From positions 1 to 56,549 of the forward strand of contig JAADVB010000112.1 of assembly GCA_023334545.1 (NCBI GenBank): 56,549 bases of DNA. Reading direction: 5' to 3'. The notes below the pieces were generated by a model. That model had not been told where the DNA came from and did not search any database. It was given only the letters and a program-made list of their open reading frames with translations. Source of the stretch: Salisapilia sapeloensis. Lineage: Eukaryota; Oomycota; Peronosporomycetes; Peronosporales; Salisapiliaceae. Made by a program: the position numbers and the translations under genes. Positions 10,209 through 21,421 of the stretch are shown one piece after another (positions within the stretch are counted from its first letter, which is position 1; each line of letters begins with the position of its first letter).

Positions 10209-13200
10209 ATGAAGCATCAGATCATTGAACCTCTTGCGCTTCCCAACAAATTAATTATTCGCTACGCCTTTAGCTTCCATTCTAGTCAATTTGTGATAGA
10301 CGCTATGCACTTTAACTCGAAACCTCATCTCACATCCCGTTTTGCATGGATCCAGCTTCCCATTAATTTGGACTCGACGATCTTACATACATCTTACCAA
10401 GTACACCCAAGATACGTTCACCAGCGACCATCCGAGCATGTTGCGTGCTACAAATGCGTATATCAGTTTATCGCCATGTTCTACACGCACCTGATCCAAA
10501 TGTCCAATCTCCAATCACTGGAATACTTGTCTCCAACATTTCGCCAACATGCCTCTTCTCATAATGATTACGAAACCGTTACGAACTTATATCGGCTACG
10601 ACAAGATCAAGTCGAAAGTATCAAAACAAAGAAAAGAGAGTGGAAGATGGATCGAAGTGACCGGACCGACGGGAGTGCCAATGCCTCCAACGCTGCATCG
10701 AATGGCAGCTCCGACCTGCATTTAAATATACCTCTTCGAAATCAAGGTCGGAGTCGTCGAAATAATCGTGGCAACCGTCGGAGCCGTAAACCGGAGAAGA
10801 CGTCTGCAGCTTCGATGAGGACTCCACCAACGCATGAACTCACAGAGATCGACAAGATCATACATGCTATCCAAACGAATGATATGAACCAATTTCAGTT
10901 GCTCTTAAAGTCTGATAAGGTAAATGTCGAGGAGGAATCGTCGAATGGCGATACACTGCTTGGAGAAGCATGTCGCTATGCTCGCGTCGACATGGTAAAA
11001 TTGCTCGTGACAGACCATCACGCTGACGTGAACAAATACTCTTCTCTCATGGGATATGCAGCACGTAAAGCACCACCAATCGTCCTGGCAATTATCACTC
11101 TAAATGAAGAAGTTGTGGAGCTGCTACTATCTGCAGACCCGAAGCAGTCAGTGGATCTAATGAGTTTCAAGGCATGGAACTGGAGTGTTCTCGTTCCGAT
11201 CGTCTACTTTAGTCGGTACGTCGGCCATACAGCGGACCAGAATGACCATGCGAATCGGATTCTAGAGCGACTGCTTCAGTACGCAGAGGACACAGATCAG
11301 TTAGAGGACTTGGTCCAGATGAAATTCTCGGATGGCTCCACTCTGCTGCATCTAGCAGCTCAGATGATGCAGCCTACCATGGTACAACTCTTGATAGCAA
11401 AAGGTGCCAAGGCAGATGAACAGGATGAAAGTGGTAAGACGCCGCTGTTAATGCTCGACCAAGCCTCCTTGAAAAGGAAAAAGATGACGAATCCGCTAGC
11501 GATCGGTATCTCTAACATGTTTAACAAGGACCAAAAAGTTCCGGAATGTGAAGCAGGTACGAAGAGTCTACTATTCCTAGTCATGTATAATATGAAGTGT
11601 AATGCGGGATGTATAGAAAAGCAGCTAAAGCAGATGAACGGGAAAAAGGCATCGAATGAAGATGACAATGAACTGTTAAAGCAAACGCTCTTGGCACTTA
11701 CCCCGTCGCTTGGTATGTGCAGAAATAAAGAGATACGTTAGACCTAAATAACTAACCGATGGACATATAGGCGTGAGTGTGGTGATGGAGAAAACCGTTC
11801 GGAATGTCTTTATCAAAGGTCTCATACTCAGCCATTTCACTATCCCAGTGATTGCAAATGAAGTACGTTCCACATCCAGTCTTCTGTATACTCGAGTAAC
11901 TAAAGCGTGGTGTAGATTTGTGCTTTGCCATTGGCTCATGAGATCAAGGACGATCGCCTAGGTGGAATGATTAAAGCCGTGACAAAGCTTCAAAACAAGT
12001 ATGCGACTGGGAAGCCAGCTTTCCAGACCTTGTGGCTCTCTGCCTTGCGGATGGCGCCACCCGAGACGAAGAACAAGAAGAAGAAACAGTCGGCGGACGT
12101 ACAGAAAGATGGACAATTGGAACCACTGACGCCAGATGCGTTAGCCATGGTTTTCAACGAGCTCTTGAGAACACGTAGCCTTCCTCGACAGGTCAAAGTC
12201 TGGACAATGGTCCTCTTACGTCTTTTGAGCTGCCCTGATGCCGAAACGGATTCAATCTACACCAGTGGCAAGTTTGAGCATCTCATGCGGGCGATCTATG
12301 AAGCAGGCGTCAAGCTCATGTTCTACATCTTTGATCGAACGCACGTGGAAGACGATGAAAGCTACGAGGAGGATCTAGAAATTGACATGATCGTTGCCTT
12401 GATGGGTCTCTTCCTCCAACTCCTTCCGTCCTATTTGTCTACGTTATCGGATCCAAAAGAGATCAGTAAAACGTTTGACCAAATCGTTCGTCCAGTTGAA
12501 GACTTGTGGCCGTTACTTGAGGCTGGACTCGACGTCCTTCGATCGTCCAATCTGTCTCCCCAGCGATTCACGTTGCTCATCCACACGCTCCAGATCACGT
12601 CTCAGCTGCGTGCCGCGTTCAAGTCAAAGCATGCAAAGAAGAGTATCGCAAAGCTAAATTCGATCGTCGATCAGCTGCGTGGTCAGATGAGGAAGAAGAC
12701 AAGCTCGGATGAAGATGAAGTGAGCCAACTCCGCGTCTTCCATCGTGTCGCACAGAGCTTCTTGCCATTGCCGCGAGATTTTGTGAATCACATAGAAAAC
12801 ATTAAATATGCGTTGGACCTGCTCCTACGATCCGACCCGAAGCTCTTGGGGATGGATCTGTATGCTTTAGCTCGGGTTGAAGGTCTGGTGCGTCTGGAGC
12901 ACAAGGTCGACTACTTGGGTCTTTTGGCGGAAGAAAGCAGGTATGGATTTTCACTCACGGTCAGTCGAGCGTCTGCCGCGAGTCTCGTGGACTTTATCGC
13001 GAATCAGATCTTGGCCGCAAAGCCTCGGTCGTTGCGTGCCGAGACGAACGTCTCGTTGTTGAATGAACCTGGCGTCGGTGTCGGTGTCTTGCGAGAGTTC
13101 TTTTTGATCGTTCAAACGTGCTTCTTCCGGACGTTGCCATTCCCATCAACAAAGGAAGCAGAGACGAAATCCAGCCTGCAAATACATCGACAATGGGCTA

Positions 13201-14440
13201 CAGCTGACAAGAGTGAAGAGTCTGTGGGCGAAACGTCATCAGCAGAACTGATAAAGCAGATGAAGGAAGGAAAGCGCGTGAGTTGGACTAGTATGGACAC
13301 GTACTTGCCTCACTTTCCGCTGTTTGCCTACTGTTTCGATGATCCTGAACGTCATGAACAGGTACGTGTGACACCATGGAACTTGGTCGTTTCGAAAGGC
13401 ACCGACACGACGTCTCCGACATTTGTATTGAAAAAGGAGCAATGTCTGCAAGATGATATGAATCAGAGGAAGAGTCGAGAACTCATGTATCGATGTGTCG
13501 GACGTTTGATCGGTCTGGCGATTCGTAATCACCAGCCATTGAACGTCCTTCTTCCAATTGCTTTCTGGAAGTTTGTTTTGCAGGAACGTATTACATGGCA
13601 AGAATACTGCGCAAATGATACACAGCTCATCGATAGTCTGCAGCATGTCCTAGACTTTGATTTTGATAAGGACGACTTGGATCTCACGTTCACATACGCA
13701 TCCAAGGTCGATATTGTCGACAAGGATCGCAAGATCGGAGAGAAGACTGTAGATATCGAGTTGAAAAGCGGATTCGGAGATACGCCCGTGACGAATGCTA
13801 CTAAAAAAGACTATGTGGAACTACGCGCCAAGCAGCATTTCTTCAGGCACGAGTACGAGTGCTATAAGAAGATGAAGGATGGGCTGTTGGAGAGCATTCC
13901 TAAGTCCGACTTAGCACTCTTTACGCCGCGAGAGCTCCAGAAAATCGCTCTCGGATCGAGAGAAATCGACTTTGTAGTGCTCAAAGATCTGGTCGTCACG
14001 CCTCTTGCGTCTCAAGTCATCGTCGGTCGCTTCTGGGACGTTGTCGAACAGTTTGAACAGACCAAGCGGCGTATGCTACTGACATTCTGGAGTGGCAGTC
14101 CGCAGCCACCACTCTTTGGATTCGGTAGTGGACCTGGGCACCGAGCGTTGAATGCCGTACGTGTGCATACATTCGATTAGACTAGATAGCGCTGACGCTA
14201 TGCTTATATAGGACTCTTCCGAATGGTTCTTGGAAGTCGACACTACACTCAGGAAAGAGTCATGTCCGATGGCGAACACATGGTAAACATCTATCCCTAT
14301 CTTGCAACCAGAATGTATTGCTGATATGTGCATGTAGCGAGCGACGATTGATCCTCCCGCCGTATGACTCGAAGGAGACTCTACAGGAGAAGCTGGAGAT
14401 TGCGTTGGAGCATGGTGCCGTCGGGTATGATAGAATGTAG
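10209..14440 (+). CDS. Ankyrin-HECT E3 ubiquitin ligase
   Basis: Five exons are inferred: 10209-11712, 11771-11862, 11916-14156, 14212-14282 and 14338-14440. Introns are 53-58 nt, all GT-AG, in phase, giving 1336 residues. The N-terminal third has a basic RGSRRNNRGNRRSRK-like stretch and degenerate ankyrin repeats (GDTLLGEACRYARVDMVKLLV; DGSTLLHLAAQMMQPTMVQLLI). A helical middle leads to a C-terminal HECT domain: VSLLNEPGVGVGVLREFF, YRCVGRLIGLAIRNHQPL, ALFTPRELQKIALGSREID, then ESCPMANTCERRLILPPYDS with the catalytic Cys. HECT ligases take ubiquitin from an E2 onto this Cys and pass it to the substrate. The Cys codon is split TG|C by the last intron, and the last two exons are easily missed. 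An alternative start is ATG 10647. The start choice is less certain than the rest. Confidence 0.88.
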
Positions 14441-14553
14441 TTGCATCGAGCAAACGAAATACAGCATCTCTGCTTGTCTTTTCTTTGGATCTTAAGGACA
14501 GTAGAGGAAGAATAGAACCACAAGATACGAGTAGCAAGATGAAAGGGAACATA

Positions 14554-15380
14554 TTACGTCGAGTCTGTCTGTCGAGGGCTTGGGACTCTTCCAGGCGCTC
14601 GAAAACGCGCCGGCTGGTTACTCGTGTTTGATGTGTTTGGAATGGCGTTGTATCCACGGCGAGGTTGGGATAACTGCTGAGAAGGATGGTAGCGTCCATA
14701 CCCAAAGAGACTGGCAAAAAAGTCGTACAAGAGGTAGAAGGGGAAGCAAAGGAGGAAAATCATCGCATGGACGTAGTAGTTTTCACGGAACTTGGTCATC
14801 ATGCTAAAGGCATTCGACTTGAGTGATGAGAGTGACCAGTCTACAAGATACATAAAGGTACGTATGGGAGGAAGTAGCCGATGGAAGCGGAATTTCATAC
14901 CTTGAGGAGGTGGAGAGCGTACTTGCGTGCCAAATAATTGAACCACTCCATCGCGTGGCCACGAATCTCCTTTGTGAAGGATCTTGCCTCGATAGATAAG
15001 TCGTGCCTGACGCCTATAGATACAAAGGGCGATTACTATGTTACACTGGACCATCCGATTGTACTCGATTCTTACAGCTTGAAGAGCTTCGAAAGTTGGT
15101 TTGGTGCATCCTGGATGAATAAAGAGCCCCGCTCAAAGATGTATGTGACGTTGCAAAAGCGGACGTGAGCTGGAGATACTGTCGGTGCGGGGGATACCGG
15201 GGGCAAAAGTTCCACGACGCGCTTGGTCTTGCGTTGACAGCTCGGACATCGATTCTTATACGTCGGCTGCAGCTCTTCACAGAGACACTCGAGGCAACAC
15301 TCGTGACCACACTCGAGAATACCTCGGTGGCTCGATAGACTCTCTGCACAGATCCAACACTTGTCTTCCTGAAGTGCCAT
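14554..15380 (-). CDS. RING-finger, ubiquitin-like and membrane-segment protein
   Basis: Three exons are inferred: 15380-15076, 15013-14901 and 14840-14554, with introns of 62 and 60 nt; the protein is 234 residues. A RING finger opens the protein (CWIC...CGHECCLECLCEEL...CPSC, residues about 8-50), as in E3 ubiquitin ligases. The segment from VRFCNVTYIFERG to ARLIYRGKILHKGD spans the first splice and resembles a ubiquitin-like fold (LIYRGKIL matches the Ub-like LIFxGKxL strand). A hydrophobic stretch follows (YYVHAMIFLLCFPFYLLYDFFASLFG), then a polar tail. It is probably a membrane-anchored E3 with an internal Ub-like module. The 60-nt intron is a multiple of three without a stop, so it could also be retained as coding. 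The gene is convergent with the HECT ligase (113 bp) and divergent from the TCTEX1D2 gene (171 bp). Confidence 0.7.
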
Positions 15381-15551
15381 GAAGCAGTTTCGATTGTGTC
15401 CGTGCTCGTGTCCAAGGTGGTATATATTTCAACCAATCTCTGATCAGAAATGTGATTTTCTGTCAATGAGTAATGGACTGGAGGGAAGATCCTGAAGAGA
15501 CGCTGTCAATCTACTTCAAATTCGTTCGGAGAGTCGCATCAACTGGAGACG

Positions 15552-16097
15552 ATGGTTGCTACGATCGATACGACCGAGCTATCCAATGCGAAGAATAGGT
15601 TTGAAAGCATTTTGATGAAAGATTCTCGTGTCAATAAAGTTTCAATGTGGCTTGTTGACGCTAGACCCACGACGACCAAGATGAAGCAGATTGTGGCCAA
15701 CATTCTAAAGACCAAGCTCACCGATGCCGTCTACCAGTCCGACAAAGTATCAATATTGACAAAGGAAATTGCAGACGACATTAAGTCCCAGCTGAAAGGT
15801 TTTCATCGCTCTACTTACACCTAATGAACAGTTAAAAAGTAGTTGAAGCTAATCAACTACATTACCACACAACGTAGCTGGTAACTATCCAAGGTGCAAG
15901 TATGTCGTACAGGTCGTGATCGGAGAGCAGCGAGGAGAAGGCGTGAGGTATCATGCATACAAGACACCCTTTACAAACCTAGTGAAACTGTTCAAAACTG
16001 TTCTAGGATGGGCTGTCGTTGCTTTTGGGACCCAGAGACTGATAGCTACGCATCAGAGACATTTGCAAACGTATTCTTTCGGATTTGTGGTTCTTAA
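15552..16097 (+). CDS. DYNLT2B: Tctex1-domain dynein light chain (TCTEX1D2/DYNLT2B type)
   Basis: Three exons, 15552-15798, 15878-15947 and 16007-16097, give 135 residues. Joined, the protein reads MKQIVANILKTKL...SILTKEIADDIKSQLKAGNY...CKYVVQVVIGEQRGEGVR and then MGCRCFWDPETDSYA, ending FANVFFRICGS. The block KYVVQVVIGEQRGEGVR followed by CRCFWD is diagnostic of the TCTEX1D2 subgroup, a light chain of dynein-2 that moves intraflagellar transport trains back from the flagellar tip. This fits an organism with flagellate zoospores. Introns are 79 and 59 nt. The first acceptor was chosen as cgtag at 15873-15877, because the later AG (15890s) breaks the frame. The length matches the family. Confidence 0.9.
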
Positions 16098-17512
16098 CTA
16101 AATACTAACACGTGCATCTGTGGTATCATGGGCTGTAGGACAGCATCTTTTGCGTCGCGACAGCATATAGCGTCTATCTATACTAACTTTGATCAGTAAC
16201 AAGCTTTCTTATCATTTCCGCTACCTGAGCAGTTGACTAGGACGTTTCTCTCTTTAATTTAATTAATTCACTACTAAAGCCAAAGCACAGGGATTTAAGT
16301 AAAAGTCCAAGCTAAGTGTGTTGGAATTTCGGAGCTTGTCGGAATGAACTAATCCTCCGTCAAATGCGCATTCTTTGATACAGATAACTTTTAAATCGTG
16401 TTCGTTGAGCAGAAAATCGGGAGTTATGCGAGAAATAATAGATATTAATCGAGCAAACACGAGAAAACCTTAATCAGTATTATGCGTCGATATTCACCCT
16501 TTTCCTAATCGACGAAAGAGGAAGATGGTTTGAAGGGTATTCCGATTCAGGCCTAATTCGCTCTGAAAACGTTATCTATATGTTGCAATTTCCAGATCAT
16601 GCGACAGCGAGCATGATGATCAAAACGCCAATTTTAACAGAGGATGCAGCATAAGCGAGGAGCTGGACCAACTATACGAAGCGTCATCTCCATTGCCAGT
16701 ACCAAACACTTGCTTTTGCGCTCCTAGGTTGATGGGAAAGTTATATTGAAGTGCTTTGTTAGGTTTTCAATTGCAAGCGGCACAACAAAATCGGCAATTC
16801 TCAACGAACGCGGCATTGCCCGATTCGATTTTCGCTAATTAAGCTGCACAATCTCGATATTCAATTATGCTGAATCGGTATACTGCGCGAACATGGCCTA
16901 CGCTTTTATTTTCCAACTTTCGACAGTAAATACAGCGAGCGTGCAGATCAGGCGATAACACATCGGACAGCCTTCATGTAGGACTCCTTGTGTAATGACA
17001 AGTCGAATCAAAACTCTTTCTCACCTCAATACGATTACCACGCAGTTGTAGTGGCACCATTTTAATACACGGATGACTAAATTATGGTTTATGTCTCAGA
17101 CGCGTATATTGACACCATCCAGTGTCCAGTCAGCGTTATACTTCTTCCAGCAAAACTTGGCAAAAGATGACAAGATCGAGACCGTGCACTAGATCCTAAA
17201 AATGTCCTTCATTTCTTCAAGAGCAGCTTTATATATTCTTATCATCTTGCTTCTCTATTTCGACGGAACTCGCAGACAAAGTCTTTGCTTGCTTTATCCA
17301 CTGTCTTGACGAAGCAAAAGTGCCACCGGCATATCATCTACTTTTTTGTTCACCATGATATACCTATCCGTTTACACATATAATCCAAAAGCTGCTGTGT
17401 GCCAGTGAATGGCAAGATGCACAGCTGCGATTGAAGCGACATTTACAATAAGCAATAGCAAAATCAAGGTAGTAGTGATCATGTTTGCTTTCATCTATTC
17501 GCTGTTTGCATT
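16098..17512. other. Gene-free 1.4-kb stretch
   Basis: Only short ORFs occur (longest about 65 codons, minus, 16263-16460), and none has a motif. Local composition is AT-rich (for example tttaatttaattaattc near 16253-16269). The flanking genes converge, so this must contain two 3' UTRs. I found no inverted terminal repeats, tRNA-like cloverleaf or long tandem repeat by eye. Confidence 0.4.
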
Positions 17513-18151
17513 CTATAGAGCCACGTGCTCAAACGTTTGATTGAATAGTGTCGTGAAGGCATCCTCGATATTTACTCCCGTGCAAGCTGATACTTCAAAG
17601 TACTTCCAGTTGTATCTTGAAGCAAATTGCCGACCTTCGGCCTCTGTCACTGTCCTCATCTTGTCCACTTTATTCGCACACAAGACGCATGGTAATGTCC
17701 CAACGTCTGCCCCATACTCTCGAGCTTCCCAAATCCATGTATCAAGTGCTTCAAAGCTAGCTCGAGAAGTTACATCATACACGATGAAGGCTCCTTGCGT
17801 GTCCTTATAAAACTCATTACGTATTTCCTTAAACTCTGGAGCTCCAGATATATCCCAAAAGTTAATGTGCACTCGTTCCTTCCTACCACTCTTTGGATGT
17901 TTCAGATAGATCGGTCGGACACCATAGTCGATGCCAATGGTCGAAATGTACTTGGACACAAATTTGCCTTCACAGAACCGCTTGATCGCACAGCTTTTAC
18001 CGACATTGGAAGACCCGAGGGATAGAATTTTCATTCGATGTGGCGGCATGAAAACATTTTCATCACGTTGCGACTCAGCTCTGTCGTTCGTGCTAGTCGG
18101 AACTGGCGTCGACCCGATCGAAGAAGTATCGGAGAATCGGCGTAACAGCAT
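17513..18151 (-). CDS. RBJ/DNAJC27-type Ras-like GTPase lacking a J domain
   Basis: A 212-residue single-exon protein. G1 is GSSNVGKS (about residues 45-52), followed by SKYISTIGIDYGV (switch I Thr) and RNEFYKDTQGAFIVYDV. G4 is NKVD and G5 is SAC. The blocks CxxKRFCEGKFVSKYxxTIGIDYGV and VRNEFYKDTQG match animal RBJ (DNAJC27), a Rab-like GTPase with a C-terminal J domain. Here the chain stops soon after the G5 helix, so no J domain is encoded and no J motif appears downstream. There is also no prenylatable cysteine at the C-terminus. Switch II reads WDISGAPEF instead of DTAGQE, so it lacks the catalytic Gln and is expected to hydrolyse GTP slowly or be regulated differently. It is divergent from the DENN gene (380 bp), a family that often acts on Rabs. 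Confidence 0.85.
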   Translation of the reverse strand: MLLRRFSDTSSIGSTPVPTSTNDRAESQRDENVFMPPHRMKILSLGSSNVGKSCAIKRFCEGKFVSKYISTIGIDYGVRPIYLKHPKSGRKERVHINFWDISGAPEFKEIRNEFYKDTQGAFIVYDVTSRASFEALDTWIWEAREYGADVGTLPCVLCANKVDKMRTVTEAEGRQFASRYNWKYFEVSACTGVNIEDAFTTLFNQTFEHVAL

Positions 18152-18530
18152 GCTTCTGAAGAAAATGTGAGCATGGAAAGTCTAATTCTGGACGAAACCT
18201 CGGACAAGAGTGGATACTTGTATATTTGCGACCTAGGTACAGTCCACATGTAAATCAAGTACCGTGTCACGCCAGCTGACTCCATCGTCCCATTAAAAAG
18301 GATGGATGTGCATACTTAATGTAAGATGAACAAGCTCTAGTTTTATGAGTTGACATCCCATCCATCCCTAAGTCGACACAACACTCCTGAAAGCCGGAAC
18401 GAGCTGCAGAAGTCGACCCAGTCGTTGCCTACGCGACTCGTCCATTGACTCATTTGCATTCGTGACCGCCTCTGAAAGTTTATATCCTCGTCGCAATCAG
18501 TGTACCACATTCCAACTTGCACCGACACGA
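18152..18530. promoter_or_regulatory. Divergent promoter region, RBJ-like GTPase and RGS-DENN
   Basis: A 379-bp gap between two start codons on opposite strands, so it contains both promoters. No element can be assigned with confidence. Confidence 0.3.
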
Positions 18531-21300
18531 ATGGGCGTTGCTACTGTCGAGAGCGAGAACAATGACTTGGTGTTGTCCGACGTTGTCGATGATGCTCACC
18601 TTCAAGCACTCTTTTTGCAGTACCTCTCTACACATGATAAGAAGGCCTTTGCACGCATGCTATTTCTGTAAGACTCCACAAATAACACTATCTCATTGCT
18701 CTAGTTTAACATTCATTGTCAATAGCGTAAGCGTGGATGAGTTCAAGAAAATGTTTCCTACCGCCAGTCCTGAAGTCGGAAACAACTCCTACGATGACAC
18801 TTATGACCTGTCTGCATCGCAAGACTTTACTCAGACTCTCCGGTACAAGTACGCTCGTAAGATTATCGCCAAGTTCATGGATCAAGACTCCTTCCTTGAC
18901 ATTGCGTCGGACAATCTGCGCATCTTGAACAAAACAGTGTGGAGCTTTGGCCATTTCTTACACAATGACTTGCTCATGTGTGCAGCTCTTAGTTCCCAGA
19001 GAGACTTGTTTCAAGATGCAGAACGAGCAGTGGCAGAGTCGTTAGAATCGACCTTACGCGACTTTGCACAGACAGACGAATATGCAGCACTTCGAGCAAA
19101 TGCTCGTATCAGCTACTCTCTCGTAACATCTCCAACCGAGGACACTTTGTCTGAAGTGGATGAAGCAGATTCACCATTTAAATCGTGGACGAAGGAAGCT
19201 GCCCATTTGACACTTGACAAGGTCTTGAACAACCGGAGACTGTGTAGTGTATTCTGGATAGCTTTGTATCGTGAACGACAGCATGCATCCTTAAGTCTAT
19301 ACCTCGACATTCGAGACTACTTGCTACCGGTGCTAGATTCGTTTCTGATAGACGTAGTGTCAGACTCCGAGACGGAATCCGATGCTTCCGACCAAGTGAA
19401 TGACACGCCAGTACGCAATGCACTCGGTCTGCCTCCGAGCAATAACGTATCCGAAGAAGACATCACGAACCGAATTGACCAGATTTTGGATCTCGGGCAG
19501 TCTATTTGTAATAAATACATTGCACCCGATGCTCCTTGTGGGGTATCGTTCGTAGGAGAAGAAGACAGGATACTCCTTTTGGAACTGGAGCAACAGATTA
19601 CAAAGTGTCTCGACATTGGATCCTTCTCATTAACAGATGCAGAGACACTCCGTCGGAACGTGCATAAAGTGTCGAAAGTCATCGAGTACAACTTGCGTGT
19701 GAACCACTTTGTACGGTTCATGAGTAGTGACTCGCTGCAAGCACTAGTGCAGTGCTATCAAGGTCGACTGCTTTGTTCCAGTCCATCGACACGACATCTC
19801 GCGTCGACTCGAGCAAAGGATACGGATCGACAGACGCGAGAGTCGCTTTGGACTGCCAGTCTCTCCGGATCGTCATCTGACTACAGCATGACGACACTCC
19901 AAGAGATGTGTCACTACATGAACGTACCTTCGCATCAACCGCAGCGTCCGAGACTAAAAGAGTACTCTCTCGTGGAGCTCTGGAAGGAAGGTCAGACACA
20001 ACAAGAGTCTCAGCTAGTGAGCAGTGTCCTTACTTTCCACTTGAACACGACCGACAAGGACGCTCCATACATTGCAAAGAAAGAGCTGCATTCACTGGCG
20101 TCCAAGAGCAATGCATTGCATCACCATCACTCGATCCCAGATCATGTCGAAGCCTTCTTTTGTCCGTCGGATGCAAAGGTCATTCGCGCAAAGAAGCGTC
20201 CACTTCCGTCGTTGTTCCACCTGACCATTGGGAACGCAGACAAGTCTTTTTACGCTGCTGTCTTGACAAGGTATGTGCGCCAACCAGAGCAGCAGTTAGG
20301 GCCATTAGAGCTCGTGCTGAGGGAAGAGGAAGGACTGGAAGCGTATCTTCCATGTGGGCTATGTATAATAAGCCGATATCCTATCCTCAATACACTTAAG
20401 CAGAGGCTGGGAGCGTTGCATTCGGTGATGGACGGCGATGCCACGTACTTGGATGATCGAGACTGGACGCCTTCGCCATCTCAGCTCGAGAGTCTTTTAC
20501 GGCCGCTGGACTTTGCACCCATCGTAGTTGAACCGAGTCGAGCTGAAAGGAAACTGCAGTCGTATGTGGACTTTAGCATGCATCCGCTCTTCTCGTGTCT
20601 TCGAGTTGACCTTGTCGTAGATCTAGTGACTGCCTTGTTGATGGAGAGACAAGTAGTGCTGGTCAGTTCACACTACTCGGTGCTGACATCTGCAGGTGAA
20701 ACACTGCGAGCGCTCTTGTGTCCGTTCGTGTGGAGCCATGTATTTGCTCCTGTATTGCCTCGTTCTATGCTCGAGTGTTTACAATGTCCGACGCCGTTTC
20801 TCTTTGGCATCCACTCTAGCTACCGACATGAACTGGACGAGCTACTGGCGAGAGATGATGGTGGTGAAAGTCAGGTCATCGTCGCTGATCTTGACAATGA
20901 CACTATTGTCTATGGAAAGCAAAAAGATACCAGAAGTCGCTCTTTTCTAGAAGCAGAGGAGGTTTATTTACCACAAAACACTCGTGGCACATTAGTCAGT
21001 GAACTGCAAGTTGCACTGCGACCACAAGTAACTCTTAGCGATATCGTGACACTGGATCCGGTGCCAAGTGCACCGAGGGAGTTTCCGGAAACCGAGGTAC
21101 GAAGCTGCTTCCAAAGAGCAATGACGCAGTTGCTATCGATCATAATGCCGTTTCGATTTGTACTTGCGGACGATTTCGACTATGTTGTCGTGTTCGATCG
21201 TCCAGGCTTGCTCCAGACGCTCAATCCAAAGGACGCATCGTTCTACCGGAACTTTTTAGACACGCAAGTGTTTTCGCATCAAATTTCGACAGTCCAGTAA
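18531..21300 (+). CDS. RGS-RGS-DENN domain protein
   Basis: Two exons, 18531-18667 and 18726-21300, joined by a 58-nt intron, give 903 residues. An in-frame ATG-like extension to 18462 exists, but MGVATVESENND is the more natural start. The N-terminus looks like an RGS fold (about 15-170): YKYARKIIAKFMDQDSF and LFQDAERAVAESLESTLRDF with a DEYAAL end. A second RGS-like region follows (about 200-390): FWIALYRERQHASLSLYLDI...SKVIEYNLRVNHFVRFMSSD. From about 540 comes a tripartite DENN module: SLFHLTIGNADKSFY, YLPCGLCIISRYPI, then the cDENN block LLMERQVVLVSSHYSVLT...PFVWSHVFAPVLP. DENN proteins are exchange factors for Rab GTPases; RGS domains accelerate Galpha GTP hydrolysis. The fusion could connect heterotrimeric G signalling to membrane traffic. 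DENN is firm, RGS moderately so. Confidence 0.8.
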
Positions 21301-21421
21301 GCATAAATAGTGAGAATAGATAGGAAGTGAATGCAAAACGAACGCGTAATTGCTTTTCAAAGTACGATTCGAAAGGGACAAAAAGAAAATCTTATACATG
21401 TAGCTAAAAGCACTTGGTGTC

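Noticed and set aside
14076-14717. Minus-strand 213-codon ORF between the HECT and RING genes
   Set aside because: It lies antisense to the last HECT exons and in another frame of the RING gene's last exon; no motif supports it.
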